A DNA stretch of 21,639 nucleotides from an uncultured Actinomyces sp. (GCA_902373545.1 CABKMZ010000029.1:1-21639), one strand, 5' to 3'. Positions 7,931 to 16,505 are shown, numbered from the stretch's first letter. Translations and numbers: made by a program. Notes: generated by a model not told the origin, from the letters alone.

Positions 7931-10804
7931 ATGGCACAATCGTCTCCTCGTTCCTCTTCTGGTAAGGCTCCCGCGCGCCCGCGCGCCAAAACGGGCAAGT
8001 CCCGACCGGCCGCCAAGCCCGAGCCCACGCCCCAGCCGACACAGCCCGGCTTCCTCGCCCGCTTTTTCGCTGGCGTCGCCCGCGCGGGGGTCGTCGTGGC
8101 GCGCGCCTGGAAGGCCACGGACCCGCAGGTCAAGCGCGACGCCGCAGCTTTCGTGTCGCTCGCCGCAGCGATCGTCATCGCCCTGCGCGAATGGTTCCAG
8201 ATTTCCGGCGAGGCCGGGGACGCCATCCACTACGCATCCGCCGGACTCTTCGGCATCTTCTCCGTCGTGCTGCCCCTGCTCCTCGTCGCCCTGACCTGCG
8301 AGTTGGTGTCCGCGAGGTCGGGTCGTTCCGCCCTGCCTCACCACGTGGCCGGTGGCATCGGCATCACGTTGGCCCTGAGCGGCCTCGTGCACATCTCGCG
8401 CGGCAACCCCGGCATGGGGGAGGAACCCGGAATCGACGCGGCGGGCGGCCTCCTCGGCTGGTTTATCGCCCGCCCGCTGGCCCTCCTGGTCTCCTCCTGG
8501 GGCGCCGGCGCACTCCTCGTCCTGCTGCTGATCTACTCGATCCTGCTGGCCACCCGCACGGCCGTGGCTGACGTGCCCGCGCGTCTGCGTGACCTCGCCG
8601 CCCACCTGAGCGGGGGGAACAAAAAGGACGGCGAGGCCGAGGCTGGCCAGGAGGATACGGCGAAGAAGGCTCGCCGCAAGTCCCGCAAGGACCTGGCCGC
8701 CGGAGACGACGCTTTCCTCGACGAATACGACGGCGACGAATCCTTCCGCCAGGCGGCCGAGACGGAATCCGTGGACAAGACCCGCCTCCTCGAATCCGGC
8801 CCGGTCCCCGTGTCCTCGCCCGATCCTGCGCCCAAGCCACGGCCTCGTCCCACGAGCCCGGACGCGCCCACCGAGATGCTCACCCAGATGCGTCCCGTCC
8901 TGACCGACCAGCAGGTGCCCGCCCACGTCCCGGCTCATGAACCCGAACCCGAGGACGAACCCGCGCCCCCGCCGATCACCGACGAGCCCGATGGTGCATT
9001 CCAGCCCAACCTGGACGACTCGATCACCTACACGCTGCCACCCGGCGACCTGCTCGTCTCCGGGCCGCCCCACATGACGCGCTCGGCCGTCAACGACCAG
9101 GTCGTCGCCGCCCTCGCGCAAGTCTTTGAAGACTTCAACATCGACGCGCGGGTCACCGGCTTCTCCCGCGGCCCGACGGTGACCCGCTACGAGGTCGTGC
9201 TCGGCGCCGGCGTCAAGGTCGACAAGCTCACCAACTTGTCGAAGAACATCGCCTATGCGGTGGCCTCGGCCGACGTGCGTATCCTCGCGCCGATTCCCGG
9301 CAAGAGCGCCATCGGCATCGAGATCCCCAACGCCGACCGCGAGAACGTGGCCCTCGGCGACGTCCTGCGCTCCTCGGCTGCGCGCCGCAACCAGCACCCG
9401 CTCGTCGTCGGCGTCGGCAAGGATGTCGAGGGCGGCTACGTGGTCACCAACCTGGCCAAGACCCCGCACATGCTCGTGGCCGGCCAGACCGGCTCCGGTA
9501 AGTCCTCCTTCGTCAACTCCATGATCACCTCGATCATGATGCGTGCCACGCCCCAGCAGGTGCGCATGATCCTGGTCGACCCCAAGCGCGTGGAGCTCAC
9601 GATCTACGAGGGCATCCCGCACCTCATCTCGCCCATCATCACCGACGCCAAGAAGGCCGCCGAGGCCCTCGAATGGGTCGTCAAAGAGATGGACGCGCGC
9701 TACGACGACCTGTCGGACTACGGCTTCAAGCACATCGACGACTTCAACAAGGCGGTCGCCTCCGGGCAGGTGCAGGCCAAGCCAGGCCTGCAGCGCACCC
9801 TGCACCCCTACCCGTATCTGCTCGTGGTCGTCGACGAGCTCGCCGACCTCATGATGGTTGCCCCCCGCGACGTGGAAGCCTCCATTCAGCGCATCACCCA
9901 GCTGGCGCGCGCCGCTGGCATCCACCTGGTGCTGGCCACCCAGCGTCCCTCGGTCGACGTCGTCACCGGCCTCATCAAGGCCAACATCCCCTCGCGACTG
10001 GCGTTTGCGACCTCCTCGCTCACCGACTCGCGCACGATCCTCGACCAGCCCGGCGCCGAAAAGCTCATCGGCCAGGGCGACGCCCTCTACCTGCCCGCCG
10101 GCGCCTCCAAGCCCATGCGCGTGCAGGGCGCGTGGGTCTCCGAATCCGAGATCCACCAGGTTGTCGCGCACGTCAAGAGCCAGATGGAGACGCACTACCG
10201 CGACGACGTCGTGCCCGATAAGAAGGAAGCCAAGGTCGCCGAAGACATCGGAGACGACCTCGAAGACCTCCTCCAGGCCGCCGAACTCGTCATCTCCACC
10301 CAGCTCGGCTCCACCTCCATGCTCCAGCGCAAACTGCGCGTCGGCTTCGCCCGCGCCGGTCGCCTCATGGACCTGCTCGAATCACGCGACATCGTCGGCC
10401 CCTCCGAAGGGTCCAAGGCACGCCAGGTTCTTGTCACCCCCGAACAGCTCCCCGAGGTTCTCGCCATGCTGCGCGGTGAATCCACCTCCATCGCCGAGGC
10501 CGAGCCCGCACCCGCGGCGGTTTCCGCCGCGCCCGCATCCCCCTCGCCCTCGAGCGGCGCACCCACGGGGGCTCCCAGCCCCGCCGAGGTCAGCGCCAGC
10601 ACGAGCGCCGTGGGGGAGGGGGCCTCGTCTGCGGGGTCCGCAGACGCGTCTTCTGGTTACGAATCGGGAACGGGACGCGCGCGCGATTCGCGCAACAGCG
10701 GGGTAGACCCGTACTCTGGACATGACTTTGGTGGTTCCGCACCCGGCTGGGTGGACGAGGAACCGGATGAGGACGAGGACGCTTGGCAGCTTACCGGCCG
10801 CTAA
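7931..10804 (+). CDS. ftsK: DNA translocase FtsK
   Basis: A 957-residue FtsK/SpoIIIE translocase that anchors at the division septum and pumps chromosome ends into daughter cells. After a basic Pro/Ala N-terminus there are four or five membrane segments (about residues 70-210). An acidic Pro-rich linker runs to about 360. The motor follows, with Walker A GQTGSGKS at 518-525 and Walker [12 protein letters not shown] (D635). A DNA-reading gamma winged helix lies near 792-835 ([19 protein letters not shown]). Unusually, about 110 Ala/Ser/Pro-rich residues extend beyond the gamma domain and end in an acidic tail plus AWQLTGR. Start ATG 7931 follows GGAGGG at 7922-7927. The pgsA gene starts 16 nt after the stop. 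Confidence 0.97.
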   Translation: MAQSSPRSSSGKAPARPRAKTGKSRPAAKPEPTPQPTQPGFLARFFAGVARAGVVVARAWKATDPQVKRDAAAFVSLAAAIVIALREWFQISGEAGDAIHYASAGLFGIFSVVLPLLLVALTCELVSARSGRSALPHHVAGGIGITLALSGLVHISRGNPGMGEEPGIDAAGGLLGWFIARPLALLVSSWGAGALLVLLLIYSILLATRTAVADVPARLRDLAAHLSGGNKKDGEAEAGQEDTAKKARRKSRKDLAAGDDAFLDEYDGDESFRQAAETESVDKTRLLESGPVPVSSPDPAPKPRPRPTSPDAPTEMLTQMRPVLTDQQVPAHVPAHEPEPEDEPAPPPITDEPDGAFQPNLDDSITYTLPPGDLLVSGPPHMTRSAVNDQVVAALAQVFEDFNIDARVTGFSRGPTVTRYEVVLGAGVKVDKLTNLSKNIAYAVASADVRILAPIPGKSAIGIEIPNADRENVALGDVLRSSAARRNQHPLVVGVGKDVEGGYVVTNLAKTPHMLVAGQTGSGKSSFVNSMITSIMMRATPQQVRMILVDPKRVELTIYEGIPHLISPIITDAKKAAEALEWVVKEMDARYDDLSDYGFKHIDDFNKAVASGQVQAKPGLQRTLHPYPYLLVVVDELADLMMVAPRDVEASIQRITQLARAAGIHLVLATQRPSVDVVTGLIKANIPSRLAFATSSLTDSRTILDQPGAEKLIGQGDALYLPAGASKPMRVQGAWVSESEIHQVVAHVKSQMETHYRDDVVPDKKEAKVAEDIGDDLEDLLQAAELVISTQLGSTSMLQRKLRVGFARAGRLMDLLESRDIVGPSEGSKARQVLVTPEQLPEVLAMLRGESTSIAEAEPAPAAVSAAPASPSPSSGAPTGAPSPAEVSASTSAVGEGASSAGSADASSGYESGTGRARDSRNSGVDPYSGHDFGGSAPGWVDEEPDEDEDAWQLTGR
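8836..8849 (+). repeat. Copy 3 of motif GCCACGGCCTCGTC, inside ftsK
   Basis: This copy lies in the codons for the Pro/Arg-rich linker of FtsK (PRPRP). It may be chance driven by codon use, but it shares a 15th base (A at 8835) with copies 1 and 2. Confidence 0.3.
10626..10646. repeat. Perfect 9-bp hairpin in the 3' end of ftsK
   Basis: CGTCTGCGG (10626-10634) pairs with CCGCAGACG (10638-10646) around a GGT loop, within the codons of the low-complexity C-terminal extension (ASSAGSADA). Confidence 0.6.
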
Positions 10805-10820
10805 GAGAGAGGGACCAGCA

Positions 10821-11519
10821 ATGACTGATAACGTGTCGCGCCTTCAACGGAACAACAAAGTGCCCGTTGTTAATCTGCCGAACGCGCTGACCGTGGCGCG
10901 AGTGGTCTTTGTTCCCCTCTTTGTCATCCTCGCCCTGCAGGACTCCTGGGCCATGAAGTGGGCGGCCTTCGTCGTCTTCGCCATTGCCGCCATCACGGAC
11001 CGCTTCGACGGGCAGCTGGCGCGCTCGTGGAACCAGATCACCGACTTCGGGCGCCTCGTCGACCCCATCGCCGACAAGGCCCTGACCCTGTGCGGCTTCG
11101 CCCTGCTGTCCTGGCAGGAGTTCGTGCCGTGGTGGGTCACGGTCCTCATCGCCGTGCGTGAGCTCGGCATCACCGCGATGCGCGCTTTCTTCCTTCGCCG
11201 CGGAATCGTCGTCGCGGCTGACTCGCTCGGAAAGGTCAAGACCTTCCTGCAGATCATGGCGCTGGGCACCCTCCTGATCCCGTGGAGTCACTTCTTCGCG
11301 ATGAATCCGTCGAACGAATGGTGGGTTGTCTGCCTGATTCGCTTTGGCCAGGCTCTGTCCGGCATCGCTTTGGCGATCACTCTCTTCTCCGGCGCGCACT
11401 ACGTCGTTGCGGGCGTCAAGCTCATGCGTGAGCCCGCTGCTCAGGATGGTGAGGGCGGTGAGGCCGACGACGATTCGGCGAGCGGCTCCGCTCTCGCGGG
11501 CCAGCACGTCCAGAGTTGA
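10821..11519 (+). CDS. pgsA: CDP-diacylglycerol-glycerol-3-phosphate 3-phosphatidyltransferase
   Basis: A 232-residue integral-membrane CDP-alcohol phosphotransferase making phosphatidylglycerophosphate for anionic phospholipids. The full family motif D-x2-DG-x2-AR-x8-G-x3-D-x3-D is seen from DRFDGQLAR to GRLVDPIAD (about residues 60-85). Hydrophobic segments lie near 15-60, 90-125, 145-160 and 175-205. The C-terminus is hydrophilic and acidic (GEGGEADDDSASG). Start ATG 10821 follows GAGAGGGA at 10806-10813, 16 nt after the ftsK stop, so the two are probably co-transcribed. The frame is open into ftsK, but that upstream part is not credible. The position after ftsK and before clgR is conserved in actinobacteria. 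Other lipid products of this superfamily cannot be fully excluded. Confidence 0.93.
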   Translation: MTDNVSRLQRNNKVPVVNLPNALTVARVVFVPLFVILALQDSWAMKWAAFVVFAIAAITDRFDGQLARSWNQITDFGRLVDPIADKALTLCGFALLSWQEFVPWWVTVLIAVRELGITAMRAFFLRRGIVVAADSLGKVKTFLQIMALGTLLIPWSHFFAMNPSNEWWVVCLIRFGQALSGIALAITLFSGAHYVVAGVKLMREPAAQDGEGGEADDDSASGSALAGQHVQS

Positions 11520-11580
11520 GTCTGGGTGACGCAACCCATACTCGATTCGACTGCTCGGTGGAATATCCGCTGAATCGCCC

Positions 11581-11601
11581 GCGTTGACACGGTGTGAACG
11601 C
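11581..11601. promoter_or_regulatory. 21-bp near-perfect palindrome upstream of clgR
   Basis: The left arm GCGTTGACAC and right arm GTGTGAACGC flank a central G at 11591. Nine of ten arm positions are symmetric, with only the sixth position from each end failing. It lies 89 nt before the clgR start codon and looks like an operator. A second inverted repeat, CGCGTTG (11580-11586) with CAACGCG (11601-11607), overlaps it. It embeds TTGACA (11584-11589), but no -10 box is correctly spaced from this. Confidence 0.55.
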
Positions 11602-11677
11602 AACGCGAAGGGCGGTGGCATAGCGTCACGGCGTTTCGATGCGCGAACTAACAATGCGTCCCTCAAATCAGAACGGC

Positions 11678-11683
11678 TACAGT
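11678..11683 (+). promoter_or_regulatory. Candidate leaderless promoter -10 box of clgR
   Basis: TACAGT ends 6 nt before the clgR ATG at 11690, and no Shine-Dalgarno sequence is present. No good -35 hexamer is seen, which would fit an activator-dependent promoter, but that is inference. Confidence 0.55.
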
Positions 11684-11689
11684 AACGGT

Positions 11690-12004
11690 ATGGAAAAGAC
11701 ACTGAGCGAAACCCCGCTGCTGCGCAGCGAACTGGGCGATGTCCTGCGCGGCATCCGCCAGCGCCAGGGTCGAACCCTGCGCGAAGTCTCCTCTGAAGCA
11801 CAGGTGTCCCTGGGCTATCTCTCCGAAGTTGAGCGCGGGCAGAAGGAAGCGTCCTCCGAGCTGCTCGAGGCCATCACCTCCGCCCTGCGCGTCCCCCTCT
11901 GGTTCGTCCTGCGTGAGGTCTCCGAGCGCATGGCGATCATCGATGGTGCGGTCATTCCCGACGCGGTGCCCGATAATCTTGTGCCTGTCACGCTGATCTC
12001 CTGA
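11690..12004 (+). CDS. clgR: ClgR-type XRE-family transcriptional regulator
   Basis: A 104-residue single-domain regulator with a Cro/C1-type helix-turn-helix at about residues 14-68 ([19 protein letters not shown], then [16 protein letters not shown]). This matches the ClgR family, which in actinobacteria controls clp protease genes and other stress genes. Size and position between pgsA and the DUF3046-recA pair match M. tuberculosis Rv2745c. The reading frame is open from 11639, but TACAGT at 11678-11683 sets the start at ATG 11690, probably leaderless. The next gene begins 3 nt after its stop, so they likely form an operon. I assign the symbol from family and context; the regulon cannot be seen here. 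Confidence 0.85.
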   Translation: MEKTLSETPLLRSELGDVLRGIRQRQGRTLREVSSEAQVSLGYLSEVERGQKEASSELLEAITSALRVPLWFVLREVSERMAIIDGAVIPDAVPDNLVPVTLIS

Positions 12005-12007
12005 CGC

Positions 12008-12232
12008 GTGAAGCACTCCGAGTTTTACGATGCGGTCGAGGCGACCTTCGGGTCGGCCCTCGGCCGCTCGTATGTCTGCGATCTGTACCTCGCCTCGCTG
12101 GGCGCCACCGCGCGCGATGCGCTGGCCTCCGGAGTGAATCCAGACGAGGTCTGGGCTCAGCTCTGCGAAGAAACCGGGCGCGAGGATGCGCGCTGGATTC
12201 ATCGCATCGATCCTCGCGAGCGGGGGCGCTAG
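12008..12232 (+). CDS. DUF3046 family protein
   Basis: A 74-residue protein beginning KHSEFYDAVEATFG and containing ALASGVNPDEVWAQLCEETG, the layout of DUF3046. This small actinobacterial family of unknown function is nearly always found just upstream of recA (Rv2738c in M. tuberculosis). The start is GTG 12008, 3 nt after the clgR stop, with no clear ribosome binding site of its own, so translation is probably coupled to clgR. No membrane segment or catalytic motif is visible. Confidence 0.87.
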   Translation: MKHSEFYDAVEATFGSALGRSYVCDLYLASLGATARDALASGVNPDEVWAQLCEETGREDARWIHRIDPRERGR

Positions 12233-12245
12233 GCCTTCCTGTCAT

Positions 12246-12265
12246 CCGACGCGTTGTTGCGTCGG
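12246..12265. terminator. Hairpin after the DUF3046 gene
   Basis: CCGACGC (12246-12252) and GCGTCGG (12259-12265) form a perfect 7-bp stem with a 6-nt loop GTTGTT, 13 nt after the stop. No T tract follows. It could separate the clgR transcript from recA. Confidence 0.5.
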
Positions 12266-12321
12266 TGTGCGCCGCTGCGTGTTATCGCACCTGTCCGACG
12301 GTTCGGCGTGTCGCCTGGGAG

Positions 12322-12337
12322 TCGAACACCTGTTCCA
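12322..12337. promoter_or_regulatory. LexA (SOS) box of recA
   Basis: TCGAAC-ACCT-GTTCCA matches the actinobacterial/Gram-positive SOS box TCGAAC-N4-GTTCGA at 11 of 12 defined positions. It lies 168 nt before the recA start codon and directly upstream of a -10-like TAAGCT (12340-12345), where bound LexA would block transcription. Confidence 0.88.
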
Positions 12338-12339
12338 TC

Positions 12340-12345
12340 TAAGCT
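12340..12345 (+). promoter_or_regulatory. Candidate -10 box of the SOS-regulated recA promoter
   Basis: TAAGCT lies 2 nt after the SOS box. Transcription from about 12352 would give a leader of about 154 nt. That leader contains an inverted repeat ATGACGA (12404-12410) / TCGTCAT (12426-12432). A second possible -10 box, CATACT (12421-12426), overlaps its right arm. Confidence 0.45.
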
Positions 12346-12505
12346 TGTGCGCGACGAATCGTCCACGCGTGTCGTCCACAGGGGCGCCGCGCGCGGGACG
12401 CAGATGACGATGGCCGGTCGCATACTCGTCATGTCGCCTCGGAGAGGGGCGTCATCCAGGCCAGGACACTCGCAGGTCGGAGAGGCCTCGAACGAAAGGA
12501 TCATC

Positions 12506-13597
12506 ATGGCAGCCCGTAAAGCATCGGCGGCAAAGACCGTCACGAACGACCGCAACAAGGCGCTCGAAGTAGCCCTGTCGCAGATCGATAAGCAGTTCGG
12601 CAAGGGCTCCGTTATGCGCCTGGGTGACGACAATCGTCCCCCGGTTCAGGTGATCCCCACCGGCTCTCTCGCCCTGGACGTGGCGCTGGGCATCGGCGGT
12701 CTGCCTCGCGGCCGTGTGATCGAGGTCTACGGTCCCGAATCCTCCGGTAAGACCACGGTCGCGCTGCACGCCGTGGCCAACGCGCAAAAGGCCGGCGGAA
12801 ACGCGGCCTTCATCGACGCCGAGCACGCCCTCGACCCCGTCTACGCCCGCGCGCTCGGCGTGGACACCGACTCCCTCCTGGTCTCCCAGCCCGACACGGG
12901 CGAGCAGGCCCTGGAGATCGCCGACATGCTGATCCGCTCGGGCGGCATCGACATCATCGTCATCGACTCGGTCGCGGCGCTGGTACCCAAGGCCGAAATC
13001 GAAGGTGAGATGGGTGACTCGCACGTGGGCCTGCAGGCGCGCCTCATGAGCCAGGCGCTGCGTAAGATTACGGGCGCTCTGTCCGCGACCGGGACCACCG
13101 CGATCTTCATCAACCAGCTGCGCGAAAAGATCGGCGTGTTCTTCGGCTCCCCGGAGACCACGACGGGCGGTAAGGCACTGAAGTTCTACGCATCCGTGCG
13201 CATCGACGTGCGCCGCATCGAGACCCTCAAGGAAGCCGGCTCGCCCGTGGGTAACCGCACGCGCGCCAAGGTGGTCAAGAACAAGATGGCCCCGCCCTTC
13301 AAGCAGGCCGAGTTCGACATCGTCTACGGAAAGGGCATCTCTCGCGAGGGCTCGATCATCGACATGGGCGTCGAGGCCGGCATCGTACGCAAGTCCGGCT
13401 CCTGGTTCACCTACGGGGACGACCAGCTGGGCCAGGGCAAGGAGAACGTGCGTCAGTTCCTGGTGGACAACCCCGAGCTGGCCAACGAAATCGAGCAAAA
13501 AATTCTGATCGCCCTGGGCATCGCCGAGGAACCCGAACCGGAGAAGGGGGCCAAGAAGGCTCCCGCCGTCGACCCGGACGAGGACGCAGGCTTCTGA
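12506..13597 (+). CDS. recA: Recombinase RecA
   Basis: A 363-residue RecA, which forms nucleoprotein filaments for homologous recombination and stimulates LexA self-cleavage. Walker A GPESSGKT is at residues 76-83, followed by [12 protein letters not shown], Walker [16 protein letters not shown], the L1-region [19 protein letters not shown] and the L2-region [10 protein letters not shown]. The C-terminus is acidic ([16 protein letters not shown]), as usual. No intein is present, unlike M. tuberculosis RecA. Start ATG 12506 has GAAAGGA at 12494-12500; the frame is open upstream, but that stretch holds the SOS box and promoter. recX begins 3 nt after the stop. Confidence 0.99.
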   Translation: MAARKASAAKTVTNDRNKALEVALSQIDKQFGKGSVMRLGDDNRPPVQVIPTGSLALDVALGIGGLPRGRVIEVYGPESSGKTTVALHAVANAQKAGGNAAFIDAEHALDPVYARALGVDTDSLLVSQPDTGEQALEIADMLIRSGGIDIIVIDSVAALVPKAEIEGEMGDSHVGLQARLMSQALRKITGALSATGTTAIFINQLREKIGVFFGSPETTTGGKALKFYASVRIDVRRIETLKEAGSPVGNRTRAKVVKNKMAPPFKQAEFDIVYGKGISREGSIIDMGVEAGIVRKSGSWFTYGDDQLGQGKENVRQFLVDNPELANEIEQKILIALGIAEEPEPEKGAKKAPAVDPDEDAGF

Positions 13598-13600
13598 GCC

Positions 13601-14230
13601 GTGGTGCGCTATCTGGATCCGGAGGATCATCCGGAGCTGGGGGAGGAGCGCGTTCGGCGTACCTCCCCCGGGGAGCGTCTCGCCAGGGCGCGCGAACGTA
13701 ACGCAGCCTTGACGGGAACGGCTGCCATCGAGGCCGCGCGCGAGGTTGCTCTGCGTAAGCTCGATGCGCGTGCCTGTTCGCGCGCCGAGCTGACCGGCGC
13801 TATCGAGGGCCGTGGCTTCAGCGCCGAGCTGGCGCTCCAGGTTGTCGACCGACTCGAGGCTGTGGGGCTGGTGGATGACCAGGCCTACGCTGACGCGCTC
13901 GTGCGCTCGCGTTTTGCGGGCACGGGCGCGTCGGGTCGCGCGCTGCGCGAGCTGCTTGTCCGTAAGGGCCTGGACGCGCCGGTCATCGAGCACGCTCTGT
14001 CGCAGATCGATCGGGATGACGAGGCGGAGCGGGCCGCGCAGCTCGTGGCCCGCAAGCGCCGCTCCCTGGCCGGTGTTCCCCGCGACACGGCCTACCGGCG
14101 ACTGTGCTCGATGCTGGCCCGCAAGGGCTATTCACCGGCTGTGGCATCCAATGCGGTGCGAGAAGCCCTGGATGAATGGCATGCTGGTAGTGCGGACGAC
14201 GGTGAGTGCTGGAGTTGGGAGGTGTCCTGA
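13601..14230 (+). CDS. recX: RecA regulatory protein RecX
   Basis: A 209-residue RecX, the modulator that binds RecA filaments and limits their activity. The helical repeats of the family are visible: ALRKLDARACSRAELTGAIEGRGFS, VVDRLEAVGLVDDQAYADALVRSR and LRELLVRKGLDAPVIEHAL, then a final repeat ending with RRLCSMLARKGYSP. The N-terminal 45 residues are charged and low in family similarity. The start is GTG 13601 or the adjacent GTG 13604, 3 nt after the recA stop, so it is translated from the recA message and should share SOS control. Length is within the usual range. Confidence 0.94.
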   Translation: MVRYLDPEDHPELGEERVRRTSPGERLARARERNAALTGTAAIEAAREVALRKLDARACSRAELTGAIEGRGFSAELALQVVDRLEAVGLVDDQAYADALVRSRFAGTGASGRALRELLVRKGLDAPVIEHALSQIDRDDEAERAAQLVARKRRSLAGVPRDTAYRRLCSMLARKGYSPAVASNAVREALDEWHAGSADDGECWSWEVS

Positions 14231-14232
14231 GA

Positions 14233-14727
14233 ATGGACGACGCGCAGGTTGCACGATTGATCCAAGAGCTGGCGCGGCGCGCTCTCACGGTTGCGACCGC
14301 TGAATCGCTGACGGGCGGGGGCCTCGTCTCCCGCTTGGTTGACGTTCCCGGCGCCTCCCACGTCGTACGCGGAGGAGCCTGCACATACGCGGTGGACACC
14401 AAGGCCTCGGTCCTGGGGGTCTCGCGTGAGCGCCTCGCGCTGACCGGCCCCGTCGACGAGCAGGTGGCCCGGCAGATGGCGGAGGGTGCGCGCAGCCTCT
14501 TTGGCGCCACCATCGGACTGTCGACGACGGGCGTGGCGGGCCCGGGCCCTGCCGACGGCTTCCCGGCCGGCACCGTCCACATCGCCTGCGCCCACCCCGG
14601 TGGCACACAGCATCGCCTCCTCCATGTGGAGGGGGATCGGACACAGGTGCGCGCGGGTACGATTGACGCCGCTCTCGTCCTCTTGCGTGACGTGCTCGAC
14701 TGCGCTGGCGGCCACGCGCACGACTAG
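14233..14727 (+). CDS. cinA: CinA C-terminal family protein (nicotinamide-nucleotide amidase, PncC-like)
   Basis: A 164-residue protein equal to the C-terminal domain of CinA alone, without the N-terminal MoaB-like domain. Related PncC enzymes deamidate NMN to nicotinic acid mononucleotide in pyridine-nucleotide recycling. The family motif [10 protein letters not shown] (21-30), with the conserved Ser, and [19 protein letters not shown] (95-113) are clear. Start ATG 14233 is 2 nt after the recX stop, with GGGAGG at 14217-14222; an in-frame GTG at 14206 inside recX is less likely. The gene completes a recA-recX-cinA run. The stop TAG doubles as the first bases of the miaB -10 box. Confidence 0.92.
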   Translation: MDDAQVARLIQELARRALTVATAESLTGGGLVSRLVDVPGASHVVRGGACTYAVDTKASVLGVSRERLALTGPVDEQVARQMAEGARSLFGATIGLSTTGVAGPGPADGFPAGTVHIACAHPGGTQHRLLHVEGDRTQVRAGTIDAALVLLRDVLDCAGGHAHD

Positions 14728-14730
14728 ACT
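14725..14730 (+). promoter_or_regulatory. Candidate leaderless promoter -10 box of miaB
   Basis: TAGACT, whose first three bases are the cinA stop codon, ends 8 nt before the miaB ATG at 14739. No Shine-Dalgarno sequence lies between. Confidence 0.55.
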
Positions 14731-14738
14731 GTGGTGCG

Positions 14739-16277
14739 ATGAATACGACGACCACGCAGCTAGACGCCTTGCCTCGCACCTACGCGGTGCGCACGCTTGG
14801 CTGTCAGATGAACGAACACGACTCCGAACGAATGGCGGGTCTGCTGGAGCAGGCAGGCCTCGTCCCCGTTGACACGGTCCCCGAGGCCGCCGCGCGCGCG
14901 ACAGACGCGGGCGACATGGGTGCCGACGTCGTCGTCATCAACACCTGCTCGGTTCGTGAGAACGCCGCGACCCGCCTCTTTGGTAACCTCGGCCAGCTGG
15001 CCGCCGTCAAGCGTGAGCGTCCGGGCATGCAGATTGCGGTCGGAGGCTGCCTGGCTCAGCAGATGCGCGACGGCATCGTCGCCAAGGCCCCGTGGGTGGA
15101 CGCCGTCTTCGGCACCCACAACATCGACGTTCTCCCGGCGCTCCTGCGCCGTGCCGAGCACAACCGCAAGGCCGCCGTCGAAATCGAGGAATCCCTCAAG
15201 GTCTTCCCGTCGACCCTGCCGACTCACCGAGACAGCGCCTTCGCGGCGTGGGTGTCGATCTCTGTGGGCTGCAACAACACCTGCACGTTCTGCATCGTGC
15301 CGCACCTGCGCGGCAAGGAACGTGACCGCCGCCCCGGCGACATCCTCGCAGAGGTCGAGGCCGTGGCGTCCCAGGGCGCCATCGAGGTGACCCTGCTGGG
15401 TCAGAACGTCAACTCCTACGGCGTGGGCTTTGGCGAGCGCGGCGCGTTCGCCGACCTGCTGCGCGCGGTGGGCCGCGTCGAGGGCATTGAGCGCGTGCGT
15501 TTCACGTCGCCTCACCCGGCTGCGTTCACCGATGATGTCATCGCCGCGATGGCGGAGACGCCCACCGTCATGCCGAGCCTGCATATGCCGCTGCAGTCGG
15601 GATCCGACGCGATTTTGCGCCAGATGCGTCGCTCCTACCGGCGCGAGCGTTTCATGGGGATTCTGGAGCGCGTGCGCGCCGCGATTCCCGAGGCAGCTAT
15701 CACGACGGATATCATCGTGGGCTTCCCCGGCGAGACCGAGGAGGACTTCCAGGCGACCCTTGACGTCGTGGAACAGGCTCGTTTCACGTCGGCGTTCACC
15801 TTCCTGTACTCGCGCCGCCCGGGAACTCCTGCGGCCGACCGCGAGGACCAGGTGCCCGACGACGTGGCTCTCGAGCGCTACCAGCGCCTCGTCAAGCTTC
15901 AGGAGCGCATCTGCGCCGAGGACAACGCCGCGCTGGCCGGCACCGACGTGGAGATTCTCGTCTCCGAGGGCGACGGCCGCAAGGATGGCTCGACGCACCG
16001 CATCTCTGGGCGCGCCCGCGATAATCGCCTCGTGCATGTCGCCCTTCCCGAGGGCCTCGCGCAGGCTGATCGCCCGCGTCCGGGCGACATGATTCGCGCG
16101 ACGGTCACCTACGGTGCGCCCCACCACCTGATCGCGGACTCCGGCGCTCAGGGCGGCCTCTTCGAGGTGCGCCGCACGCGCGCTGGCGATGCGTGGCAGG
16201 CGCGCCAGGCGAAGGACGAGCCGGACACCGCCGTGTCCCTGGGCATCCCGACCCTGCGTGTGGGCGCCCCGCGCTGA
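14739..16277 (+). CDS. miaB: tRNA-2-methylthio-N6-dimethylallyladenosine synthase
   Basis: A 512-residue radical-SAM methylthiotransferase that adds the 2-methylthio group to i6A37 of tRNA, acting after MiaA. The UPF0004 domain has its three cluster cysteines C22 (TLGCQMN), C70 (NTCSVRE) and C104 (GGCLAQ). The radical-SAM cluster motif CxxxCxxC is C178/C182/C185 in [23 protein letters not shown] and [15 protein letters not shown] are family landmarks, and a TRAM region lies near 395-460. An unremarkable extension of about 35 residues ends the protein. Start ATG 14739 has no ribosome binding site but sits 8 nt after TAGACT. miaA is encoded 1.5 kb downstream, beyond two minus-strand genes. Confidence 0.97.
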   Translation: MNTTTTQLDALPRTYAVRTLGCQMNEHDSERMAGLLEQAGLVPVDTVPEAAARATDAGDMGADVVVINTCSVRENAATRLFGNLGQLAAVKRERPGMQIAVGGCLAQQMRDGIVAKAPWVDAVFGTHNIDVLPALLRRAEHNRKAAVEIEESLKVFPSTLPTHRDSAFAAWVSISVGCNNTCTFCIVPHLRGKERDRRPGDILAEVEAVASQGAIEVTLLGQNVNSYGVGFGERGAFADLLRAVGRVEGIERVRFTSPHPAAFTDDVIAAMAETPTVMPSLHMPLQSGSDAILRQMRRSYRRERFMGILERVRAAIPEAAITTDIIVGFPGETEEDFQATLDVVEQARFTSAFTFLYSRRPGTPAADREDQVPDDVALERYQRLVKLQERICAEDNAALAGTDVEILVSEGDGRKDGSTHRISGRARDNRLVHVALPEGLAQADRPRPGDMIRATVTYGAPHHLIADSGAQGGLFEVRRTRAGDAWQARQAKDEPDTAVSLGIPTLRVGAPR

Positions 16278-16291
16278 TACCCGACACGACA

Positions 16292-16325
16292 CCTCACCGC
16301 CCGGATGATCCCTCATCTGGGCGGT
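16292..16325. terminator. Hairpin after miaB
   Basis: TCACCGCCC (16292-16300), G, GATGA (16302-16306) pairs with TCATC (16311-16315), T, GGGCGGTGA (16317-16325). This gives 15 bp with one G-U pair and a TCCC tetraloop, 14 nt after the miaB stop. There is no T tract. Confidence 0.7.
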
Positions 16326-16384
16326 GATCTGCAGATACTCTGCGCTGCTCGTCAATCACCTGTACGGGGGCCTCGCGTGCCTGC

Positions 16385-16422
16385 ACATTTTCCCACCAAC
16401 ATGCGGAAAATCGGGAAAATGT
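16385..16422. repeat. A/T-rich perfect 10-bp inverted repeat
   Basis: ACATTTTCCC (16385-16394) and GGGAAAATGT (16413-16422) are separated by 18 nt that contain a further GGAAAAT (16405-16411). Three copies of the ATTTTCC core in 38 nt stand out against the GC-rich surroundings. It could be an operator or a hairpin. Confidence 0.6.
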
Positions 16423-16505
16423 CGTGCGTGAAAGCCGCGTGAAATGCCGCCCTCAGTATTACCTTTGTCTCGTGGCGGTCGTCACGATGTTGAGGCGGCC
16501 GGCAT

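Noticed and set aside
7733..10195. Long open frame on the minus strand (820 codons) opposite ftsK
   Set aside because: It is antisense to a clear FtsK. Its product is a Gly/Val/Asp/Arg-rich shadow typical of GC-rich third-position bias, and it shows no domain.
11632..11650. ClgR autoregulatory operator
   Set aside because: GTTTCG and GCGAAC near 11632-11647 look like half-sites, but the spacing and core do not match the known ClgR consensus.
12254..12505. Upstream extension of the recA frame
   Set aside because: It covers the SOS box and promoter. The ATG at 12506 has a good ribosome binding site and gives the normal RecA N-terminus.
12506..13597. Intein in RecA, as in M. tuberculosis
   Set aside because: The protein is 363 residues long and runs through all RecA motifs without insertion.
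12452..13993. Minus-strand open frame of 513 codons opposite recA and recX
   Set aside because: It is antisense to two certain genes and has no ribosome binding site or domain.
14760..16355. Minus-strand open frame of 531 codons opposite miaB
   Set aside because: It is a shadow of miaB, with no family features.
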